Both the position numbers and the translations under genes were made by a program. From positions 1 to 5,751 of the forward strand of contig JAAENB010000653.1 of the NCBI GenBank assembly GCA_024224995.1: a stretch of 5,751 nucleotides of DNA. The letters are read 5' to 3'. The notes under the pieces were generated by a model, which made no database searches, was not told the DNA's origin, and worked only from the letters and a program-made list of their open reading frames with translations. The DNA comes from a bacterium. Lineage in GTDB: Bacteria; Spirochaetota; UBA4802; UBA5550. Each line of letters starts with the position of its first letter. The stretch's first letter is position 1. Shown here piece after piece: positions 1 through 4,448 of the stretch.

Positions 1-160
1 GACAGAGTTCCGGCAACCAGTCTCTTCTTATTCCCAATCCTCTTTCTAACCAGTTTCTGACCTATTTTTCCCGGCCCGGCCGGTGTTGTTCTTGACCGAT
101 CACCGATCACCCGGCCTACAGGGCCACCGATTACCTTCCCCCTGCAGGGTCAGCTGCTCT
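1..160. other. Left-edge region without a convincing gene
   Basis: This stretch lies downstream of the FTR-type gene and runs off the window. It is more GC-rich in its centre than its surroundings. It contains a perfect odd palindrome, CCGGCC-C-GGCCGG (71-83), a tandem CCGATCA CCGATCA (95-108), and the palindrome CCCTGCAGGG (140-149). I see no hairpin followed by a T-tract that would make a clear terminator for the redox operon. On the minus strand one frame stays open from about 149 to the edge, but it has no ATG and no well-placed ribosome-binding site. Its predicted peptide is Gly/Arg/Lys-rich and I do not recognise it, so I do not call it a gene. Confidence 0.5.
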
Positions 161-496
161 CTAGAAAGCCATCTTCTCAGGGGGTCTTCTTTCAGGGACA
201 TATTCGTGAGGGGTGGTCCCGTTATTCCACTCCGGTGATACATACAAATTGCAGAAACAGCTGCCGAATTCTTTTACATCGGGCTCACGGTATACACAGG
301 GACAAATTATATCTTTGTCCAGTTCACGGTCTTCCGCCGCAAGACGGCAGGGGCAGCACATATATCCGTACCGCTCTTTATTAACAAGCAGGGCTTCCAG
401 AAGCTCAAAAACGCTCTCTTTGTCATTACTAAAATGGTATCCAAGAACTTCTTGTGACTTTTTTAATGCTTCATATAACTTTTCTACAGTCATCAT
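161..496 (-). CDS. Ferredoxin:thioredoxin reductase catalytic-subunit-like [4Fe-4S] protein
   Basis: Small (111 aa) cytosolic iron-sulfur disulfide reductase of the FTR catalytic (beta) chain family. Members pass electrons one at a time from ferredoxin, through a [4Fe-4S] cluster beside a redox-active disulfide, to a thioredoxin-fold partner. Seen: three paired-cysteine motifs, CPC (48-50), CPC (65-67) and CFC (80-82), matching the CPC/CPC/CHC family signature in order. By alignment with plant-type FTR, C48, C65, C67 and C80 should bind the cluster, and C50/C82 should form the active disulfide. Spacings are X14 and X12 rather than the X16 and X8 of chloroplast FTR, and Phe81 replaces the usual His. 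The C-terminal PERR is also typical. Two adjacent ATGs exist; I take the first, which forms an ATGA overlap with the glutaredoxin stop and has AAAGGAG 11 bases upstream. No FTR variable subunit is visible nearby. The natural partner is inferred to be the adjacent glutaredoxin. Confidence 0.9.
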   Translation of the reverse strand: MMTVEKLYEALKKSQEVLGYHFSNDKESVFELLEALLVNKERYGYMCCPCRLAAEDRELDKDIICPCVYREPDVKEFGSCFCNLYVSPEWNNGTTPHEYVPERRPPEKMAF

Positions 497-747
497 AGCC
501 CAAGGATCTCCTTTATCTTTTTTTCTTTAAAACCAACAACAACATCATCCCCAATAATAAGTGTGGGAAAAGAGCATATGGGATTTACTTTTTTTAACTC
601 TTCCATTGTCGCTCTTCGTTCTTCCCTGTCGAGGCAATCAACATCAGCAAACTCATATTCCACGGAATGTGTATCTAAAAATTTTTTCACCGATTTACAG
701 TGACTGCAAGTACTTAAGGTATAAATCTTAATTGGTAATTGTGACAT
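493..747 (-). CDS. Glutaredoxin-family thiol-disulfide protein
   Basis: An 84-residue thioredoxin-fold protein of the glutaredoxin/NrdH type, predicted to carry electrons to protein disulfides in the cytosol. Seen: an N-terminal beta-strand leading to the active-site CSHC (residues 14-17, context TLSTCSHCK), and the cis-proline motif CSFPTL (58-63, P61) followed by IIGDDVVVGF, where glutathione or partner contacts normally lie. The active site is CSHC rather than the classical CPYC, and there are two further cysteines (C38, C58). Length is normal for a minimal glutaredoxin. The start is supported by AAGGA eight bases upstream. Its TGA stop overlaps the ATG of the FTR-type gene by four bases. 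I infer that the FTR protein, rather than glutathione reductase, reduces this protein with ferredoxin electrons. The family assignment is firm; the partner is not proven. Confidence 0.9.
   Translation of the reverse strand: MSQLPIKIYTLSTCSHCKSVKKFLDTHSVEYEFADVDCLDREERRATMEELKKVNPICSFPTLIIGDDVVVGFKEKKIKEILGL
508..514 (-). promoter_or_regulatory. Ribosome-binding site of the FTR-type gene
   Basis: On the minus strand AAAGGAG lies inside the 3' end of the glutaredoxin gene, 11 bases before the first ATG (494-496) and 14 before the second (491-493). The spacing is slightly long, which favours the first ATG. With the ATGA stop/start overlap, it suggests that translation of the two genes is coupled. 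Confidence 0.6.
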
Positions 748-755
748 GGCAGCGA

Positions 756-775
756 TCCTTAAATTAATAATTATA
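756..775 (-). promoter_or_regulatory. Likely -10 element and ribosome-binding site of the glutaredoxin-FTR operon
   Basis: On the minus strand a perfect TATAAT (775 to 770) is followed by AAGGA (760 to 756) and the ATG at 747. A transcript starting about 7 bases after the -10 would have a short leader of roughly 16 bases that still carries the ribosome-binding site. No good -35 is present at 16-18 bases (sequence near GGGACG). A TTGACT farther upstream (831 to 826) is too distant to pair with this -10, but could pair with AACAAT 16 bases beyond it. This is inference from sequence alone. Confidence 0.4.
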
Positions 776-781
776 CGGAAA

Positions 782-851
782 CCCGGTATATTCGTCCCAT
801 ACCATTGTTAATAATATTAAATGGAAGTCAATTTAAAAAAAAGATACCGGG
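782..851. repeat. Spaced inverted repeat between the 388-aa gene and glutaredoxin
   Basis: CCCGGTAT (782-789) and ATACCGGG (844-851) are perfect 8-bp inverted arms separated by 54 bases. The left arm can alternatively form a small local hairpin, GGTAT (785-789) with ATACC (799-803). An eight-base A-tract (835-842; T-tract on the minus strand) abuts the right arm, so transcripts leaving the 388-aa gene meet a U-run 31 bases after the stop codon. The stem in front of that U-run is weak. The element could be part of a poor terminator, or an operator for the glutaredoxin promoter. Confidence 0.35.
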
Positions 852-873
852 ATTCGACAGGAAACCAATACGC

Positions 874-2040
874 CTATAATAACAAACCAAATATAATCCC
901 GATTACAATAATTAATATTATGACAACAATTATTATCATATTCATGCTGCCATCCGTGGTGTCTCCCTCTGCTGAAGTCTTTTTGGGTTTTTGTTTCTGC
1001 GGATTTTTTTTCCGTTCCGCATCAACATGTTTATCCATATACTTGCTAATATCCCCTTGCAATGCCTCATCCCTGTCAGGTGAAGGGGAGACAAATTCCA
1101 CTTTTATATTCTCCTCATCTTCATCAATCCGAACATAAATCCCTTCGGCGATCTCTATAAACATCTTATATCCGGCAGGACTTTTATGCCGAAACGAAGC
1201 GACCTCTCCAATGATGGGCTGCATAACCCCATCATTGTAGGCGTTAAATGCCTTGGCTATTTGTATTGCTTTGGGAGATGAATCGGTTATCTTTACCTTG
1301 ATTTTGTCTTTTACAACAAGGCCGGTTATATGCATTCCGCTTATGGGAGAAAGGATCAGGGTTCCGTCGAAAATAAGTTTAACTTTTGATTGATCAAATC
1401 CTTTTTCCTCCGCTGCTTCCTGCGCTTGCGCTTCCTGGGTGACTTCTTCAGCTGCCGGTTCCTCATCACCACCCTCCAGCATCTCCGGCGGCACTTTCAT
1501 ACTGCTTTTTGACTGCAATTCCATATCCAGTGATGATATCTCTTCATGCCGAACAGTAAGGGTGATATCAATCATTTCAAGTTCTTCAAATACTTCCGCT
1601 AAAAAAATGTTTCCCACATTGCCTAACTCATCAAAGGCAATATGATTGGCAATGGTTTCTCCCAATTCCGGAGTTATACTCTCTTTAATTTTTTGCAGCA
1701 GGTTAAAAACCAGAACACTGTCATGCTCTTCACGGCTTAAGCATTCGGATATGGCCTGCTCAAAGGCCAGCCATTCAATGTCAGGGTCCACATCTACTCC
1801 GGCTCCAATCTGGCTCACAACTCCATAGGCATCCCCTAATAAAAAGGTGGCATGGTTAAAAAACATCAGGCAGGCTCCGGCTGTTTTTGGCGACAACAGG
1901 GAAAGCTTCAAAACATACAGATCCTTATAGGTTCCCTCTACCATTTCATTGGCTTTTTCCATATCCCCATTAGTGTAATACCGGGCAATTGCCAGTTTAT
2001 CCGGCCCTTGAGGATCCGCTCCGTTTGTGTTTTCTTCCAT
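874..2040 (-). CDS. Tail-anchored protein of unknown function, two soluble regions with an acidic linker
   Basis: I do not recognise this 388-aa protein. Residues 1-180 read as a mostly helical soluble region with no signal peptide. Residues 183-214 are a Glu/Ala/Gln-rich disordered linker. Residues 218-318 are beta-rich, with alternating hydrophobic strands (KLIFDGTLIL, GLVVKDKIKVKI, YKMFIEIAEGIYVRI) and a helix around 255-268. Residues 343-354 are a lysine-rich patch, followed by a short polar spacer. Residues 366-388 are an unbroken run of Ile/Val/Leu/Gly that ends the protein. This is a tail-anchor layout: most of the chain should face the cytoplasm and be fixed to the membrane by the last 23 residues. 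The start is supported by AAAGG 10 bases upstream. It lies on the same strand as the glutaredoxin-FTR pair, 126 bases before it, so cotranscription is possible but not shown. No catalytic motif is visible; a scaffold or membrane-surface adaptor is only a guess. That it is a real gene is well supported by its length, composition and domain layout. Confidence 0.85.
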   Translation of the reverse strand: MEENTNGADPQGPDKLAIARYYTNGDMEKANEMVEGTYKDLYVLKLSLLSPKTAGACLMFFNHATFLLGDAYGVVSQIGAGVDVDPDIEWLAFEQAISECLSREEHDSVLVFNLLQKIKESITPELGETIANHIAFDELGNVGNIFLAEVFEELEMIDITLTVRHEEISSLDMELQSKSSMKVPPEMLEGGDEEPAAEEVTQEAQAQEAAEEKGFDQSKVKLIFDGTLILSPISGMHITGLVVKDKIKVKITDSSPKAIQIAKAFNAYNDGVMQPIIGEVASFRHKSPAGYKMFIEIAEGIYVRIDEDEENIKVEFVSPSPDRDEALQGDISKYMDKHVDAERKKNPQKQKPKKTSAEGDTTDGSMNMIIIVVIILIIVIGIIFGLLL

Positions 2041-2150
2041 AATTGGTCAACCTTTACCTTTTAGTGTTGTTTCACATAATTATTCTATTTTATTATCGGT
2101 ATTCATTAGCAAAATAAGTATATTTAAAGCAAGTATACACATTTTTTTAT

Positions 2151-2179
2151 TTGTATTATTTTTAACCCTGTGTTACCAT
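2151..2179 (+). promoter_or_regulatory. Candidate promoter for the gamma-carbonic-anhydrase-like gene
   Basis: TTGTAT (2151-2156) and TACCAT (2174-2179) are separated by 17 bases, and the -10 carries an upstream TG (2171-2172), as in an extended -10. Transcription would begin about 7 bases later, at 2186-2187, which is the A of the ATG. No AGGAG-like sequence lies between the promoter and the start codon, so the mRNA may be leaderless. Both hexamers are imperfect matches to sigma-70 consensus, so the call is tentative. Confidence 0.35.
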
Positions 2180-2186
2180 ACAAATT

Positions 2187-2708
2187 ATGAAATATAACCT
2201 GGGAAACAAAATAATAACAATAACCGAAGAAGACCACTTTATTGCGAATAACGCGACTCTTATTGGGTCCATTATCATTGAAAAAGACGCGAGCATCTGG
2301 TTCAATGTGGTAATCCGCGCCGACATGGATACCATTGTCATTGGAGAAGGCTCCAATATTCAGGATGGTTCCGTTTTGCATACCGACAAAGGCAAAAAAC
2401 TGACTATTGGAAAACGGGTCACTGTTGGACACAAAGCCATGCTTCACGGCTGCACCATTGGAGATGACAGCCTCATTGGCATAAATTCCGTTATCTTAAA
2501 CGGAGCGGTAATCGGTAAGAACTGCTTAATCGGAGCCAATGCTCTTGTAACCGAAGGAAAAGTAATACCCGACAGGTCGCTTGTGGTTGGTTCGCCAGCC
2601 CAAATTCTCCGGGAAGTTACGGAAGCAGACATAAAATCAATCGAAGACGCGGCAGCTCATTATATAAAAAATTTCAAGGATTATAAAAAGAATCTTCGCG
2701 AGATGTAA
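2187..2708 (+). CDS. Gamma-carbonic anhydrase-like hexapeptide-repeat protein
   Basis: A 173-aa left-handed beta-helix protein of the gamma-class carbonic anhydrase/YrdA group. These are trimers that bind a metal between subunits, and some hydrate CO2 to bicarbonate. Seen: hexapeptide repeats over about residues 20-145 (NATLIG, SIIIEK, VVIRAD, IVIGEG, LTIGKR, CTIGDD, AVIGKN, CLIGAN). Three histidines, H65, H82 and H87, sit where Cam-type enzymes bind metal (VLH, VGHKAMLHGC). R44, D46, Q59 and D60 match the conserved active-site Arg/Asp and Gln/Asp pairs. A C-terminal helix (about 146-173) ends the chain. The acidic loop that carries the proton-shuttle Glu in archaeal Cam is absent, as in the shorter CamH/YrdA branch, so activity cannot be assumed. 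No signal peptide is visible, which suggests a cytosolic protein. It is the only rightward gene and diverges from the 388-aa gene. The ATG has no visible Shine-Dalgarno site, and the fold begins soon after it, so this start is reasonable. Confidence 0.92.
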   Translation: MKYNLGNKIITITEEDHFIANNATLIGSIIIEKDASIWFNVVIRADMDTIVIGEGSNIQDGSVLHTDKGKKLTIGKRVTVGHKAMLHGCTIGDDSLIGINSVILNGAVIGKNCLIGANALVTEGKVIPDRSLVVGSPAQILREVTEADIKSIEDAAAHYIKNFKDYKKNLREM

Positions 2709-2738
2709 TGGCATACCCCCCAACAGATTAACGATATT

Positions 2739-2770
2739 CGGGATTTGATAGAGACTTCTATCAAATCCCG
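2739..2770. terminator. Perfect 14-bp hairpin between convergent genes
   Basis: Arms 2739-2752 (CGGGATTTGATAGA) and 2757-2770 are exact reverse complements around the four-base loop GACT. The hairpin sits between the stop of the rightward carbonic-anhydrase-like gene (2708) and the stop of the leftward thioesterase (2792), where a shared bidirectional terminator is expected. Neither strand has a proper T-tract after the stem, so it may work as an RNA 3'-end stabiliser or a weak terminator. Confidence 0.7.
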
Positions 2771-2791
2771 GGGCATTAATTATATTGTCAT

Positions 2792-3280
2792 TTACGCGGT
2801 CTCGTATTTCGCCAGAGGACTGGTAAGCCCTTCAGGAATATCCCGGACCTGGTAAATTCCGGTTACCAGGGCTACAACCTGGTCGTTCTGGTCTTTCAGT
2901 TCCATTTCCATTGTAAAATTCGACTTTCCCTTTTCATCAAGTTCCTTTTGCATCTCTTCTACCTTTTCAGCAGTTACCGAAACCTCAAGAGTAACATCGG
3001 AAAGAGCGGGCTTTTTAAACTTCATGCTGACTTCTTTAACAAGAGGAATATATTTAATATAGTCAAAGGAAACACCAAAGATAGCTCCTCCCGACATTTC
3101 AGCAACTGTTAAAAGAGAACCGCCGTACATAATCCCCAGGTGGTTGGTATTCAACGCAAGGGGAAGCTGCAGCTTCAGAGCCCGGTCCCGGCACTCAAGA
3201 ACCGTAATCCCGCACCTTTTTATGGCATCAATACCATTTTCAAGATAATCTACCAGGTTTTTATATTTCTCGTCTATCAT
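2792..3280 (-). CDS. Hotdog-fold acyl-CoA thioesterase-like protein (PaaI/DUF4442 type)
   Basis: A 162-aa single hotdog-domain protein, probably cytosolic. The family commonly hydrolyses acyl-CoA or acyl-ACP thioesters, although some members only bind them. Seen: an N-terminal amphipathic helix (1-22); strands around 25-41; the hotdog helix introduced by LNTNHLGIMYGGSL and TVAEMSGG (43-65), with E61 and N46/H47 as possible active-site residues; and the long beta-sheet strands VKEVSMKFKKPA, DVTLEVSVTAEKV and FTMEMELKD. The classical PaaI HGG motif is replaced by MYGGSL, closer to the YiiD-C/DUF4442 branch. AAAGGAG six bases before the ATG supports the start. It follows the flavoenzyme and acyl-CoA dehydrogenase on the same strand, so a housekeeping role releasing CoA from pathway intermediates is inferred. 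The substrate cannot be read from the sequence. Confidence 0.8.
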   Translation of the reverse strand: MIDEKYKNLVDYLENGIDAIKRCGITVLECRDRALKLQLPLALNTNHLGIMYGGSLLTVAEMSGGAIFGVSFDYIKYIPLVKEVSMKFKKPALSDVTLEVSVTAEKVEEMQKELDEKGKSNFTMEMELKDQNDQVVALVTGIYQVRDIPEGLTSPLAKYETA

Positions 3281-3300
3281 AAGAATCTCCTTTGAAAAAA

Positions 3301-3335
3301 AGTTTGAAGTTTAAAGTTTGATGTTTGAAGTTGGA
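3301..3335. repeat. Five tandem heptamers (AGTTTGA-type)
   Basis: Five consecutive 7-base units, AGTTTGA, AGTTTAA, AGTTTGA, TGTTTGA and AGTTGGA, follow a seven-base A run (3295-3301). They lie immediately upstream of the thioesterase ribosome-binding site (3287-3293), in what would be its mRNA leader. Units 1 and 3 are identical; the others differ by one base. Tandem heptanucleotide repeats are known as dispersed intergenic repeats in several bacterial groups. Copy-number change here would alter leader length but no reading frame. Confidence 0.75.
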
Positions 3336-3342
3336 AGAGAGA

Positions 3343-3374
3343 TGTGGAGGGCTCCGTTTGCGGCTCCCTCCACA
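3343..3374 (-). terminator. Hairpin after the flavoenzyme gene
   Basis: Arms TGTGGAGGG (3343-3351) and CCCTCCACA (3366-3374) pair over 9 bp. Then comes a 2x2 internal loop and a 3-bp CCG/CGG stem closing a four-base loop. On minus-strand RNA the internal loop is AG facing AG, which can form stable purine pairs. The hairpin begins 9 bases after the flavoenzyme stop. No U-run follows directly (the RNA continues UCUCUC), so it could be a weak terminator or a 3'-end stabiliser between this gene and the thioesterase. Confidence 0.5.
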
Positions 3375-3382
3375 GGACTATT

Positions 3383-4372
3383 TTAGACTATTTTCGCGTG
3401 AACCTTATTTAGTTGTTCTTCAGCTTCTTTTGTCATTCTTTCCAGAAGCTCTTTACAGGTTGGAATATCATGAATAAACCCAATAGACTGGCCAACCATC
3501 ATAGGAGCAACATCGAGATTCCCATGCTCCCAGGCGTCTCTCATACGCTGTCCGGAGATTAATGGAAGCAATTCTTCAAAACCGCCGCCTTTGGCTTCCA
3601 GCGCGAGTATATCTTCAACACACTTATTCTTAAGCGCTCTTCCCTGGAGATGAAGCGACTTACAGATCATTGTAGTTTCATACTCCTTCCGGTCAACGAT
3701 CTCCTGCTTAATATTATTATGAATAAGACATTCCTGCGTTGCCATAAAACGGCTTCCCATCATAACACCATCAGCACCAAGCGTCAGAGCTCCCGCAAGG
3801 GTTATCCCATTAGCGATTCCGCCAACCGTTACTACTGGAATATCAACTGCCTCGACAATTTTGGGAGTGAGCACCATACAGGTAACATCATCATCAAGGG
3901 GATGGCCGCCTTCTTCAATACCGGCAGCATAAATACCGTGATACCCAACTTTCGCGGCATGCACCGCGTGACGAACAGAACCGACTTTATGAAAAATTTT
4001 CACCCCGGCTTTGTCCAGCATTTCCATGTATTCCATACCGCATGCCTTATCAATAGGAGCACCGGATATTTCCATTCCCGCGACTTTTTCTTCGGCACAT
4101 ACTTTTAAATACATACTGTGCATATCACCGGTAATTCGAACTGAGGGAAGAATTGTCACATTGACCATAAACGGTTGATCCGTGAGTTTCCTGGTTTCTT
4201 TAATGGCATTACGAAAATCTTCTTCCGTATCATAATTCCCGGCTGTTAAATTCCCCAGACCGCCGGCATTAGATATGGCAGCACATAATTCAGGTTTGCT
4301 GATCCACATCATGGCACCACATATAATCGGGTATTTTACACCGAACATCTCTGTTATAGCTGTTTTAATCAT
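3383..4372 (-). CDS. Nitronate monooxygenase/FabK-family FMN oxidoreductase
   Basis: A 329-aa FMN-dependent TIM-barrel enzyme of the family containing nitronate monooxygenase (old name 2-nitropropane dioxygenase) and enoyl-ACP reductase II (FabK). Seen: PIICGAMMWIS (15-25) and AISNAGGLGNL (32-42), the N-terminal FMN-phosphate region; PFMVNV (67-72); the conserved EEGGHP (153-158), whose His157 occupies the catalytic histidine position; VVTVGGIANG (180-189); and LGADGVMMGSRF (198-209), which closes the flavin phosphate site. Length is normal. AAGGAG seven bases before the ATG supports the start. No signal peptide or membrane segment is seen. The usual automatic label is nitronate monooxygenase, but the motifs are shared with FabK. 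Its place between an acyl-CoA dehydrogenase and a thioesterase favours work on an acyl thioester or a related carbon acid. Family certain, substrate open. Confidence 0.9.
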   Translation of the reverse strand: MIKTAITEMFGVKYPIICGAMMWISKPELCAAISNAGGLGNLTAGNYDTEEDFRNAIKETRKLTDQPFMVNVTILPSVRITGDMHSMYLKVCAEEKVAGMEISGAPIDKACGMEYMEMLDKAGVKIFHKVGSVRHAVHAAKVGYHGIYAAGIEEGGHPLDDDVTCMVLTPKIVEAVDIPVVTVGGIANGITLAGALTLGADGVMMGSRFMATQECLIHNNIKQEIVDRKEYETTMICKSLHLQGRALKNKCVEDILALEAKGGGFEELLPLISGQRMRDAWEHGNLDVAPMMVGQSIGFIHDIPTCKELLERMTKEAEEQLNKVHAKIV

Positions 4373-4402
4373 CGTAGTTCTCCTTGCTTAAACTAATATA
4401 TC

Positions 4403-4438
4403 AAAAACAATTACGAACAGGATATCCCATCCGTAATT
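4403..4438 (-). terminator. Intrinsic terminator-like hairpin after acyl-CoA dehydrogenase
   Basis: On the minus strand AATTACG pairs with CGTAATT (7 bp), then GATG with TGTT through G-U and A-U pairs, then GG with CC around an ATAT loop: 13 pairs in all (4409-4438), followed by GUUUUUG (4408-4402). The wobble pairs form only in minus-strand RNA (A-C mismatches on the other strand), so the direction matches the genes. It lies 10 bases after the dehydrogenase stop and 36 before the flavoenzyme start, so it should partly or conditionally end transcription between them. Confidence 0.6.
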
Positions 4439-4448
4439 CATTGCTTTT

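Noticed and set aside
213..530. Plus-strand open frame opposite the FTR and glutaredoxin genes
   Set aside because: Spans the antisense of two well-supported genes and has Ser-rich shadow composition.
821..1138. Plus-strand frame over the 3' end of the 388-aa gene
   Set aside because: Antisense; its hydrophobic stretch is just the reverse reading of the C-terminal membrane segment.
161..2040. The three left-hand minus-strand genes as one operon
   Set aside because: A 126-base gap with its own TATAAT, an A8/T8 tract and an inverted repeat separates the 388-aa gene from glutaredoxin; cotranscription is possible but not supported.
2117..2137. Two TATACT copies on the minus strand as promoters for the 388-aa gene
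   Set aside because: Each matches a -10 at 5 of 6 bases, but neither has a -35 at 16-18 bases and the DNA is very AT-rich, so chance matches are expected.
2124..2447. Minus-strand frame opposite the gamma-carbonic-anhydrase-like gene
   Set aside because: Mirrors the hexapeptide repeats of the real gene and runs into the intergenic region; no start signal.
3650..4108. Plus-strand open frame (152 codons) opposite the flavoenzyme
   Set aside because: Antisense to conserved FMN motifs; product is compositionally odd and unrecognised.
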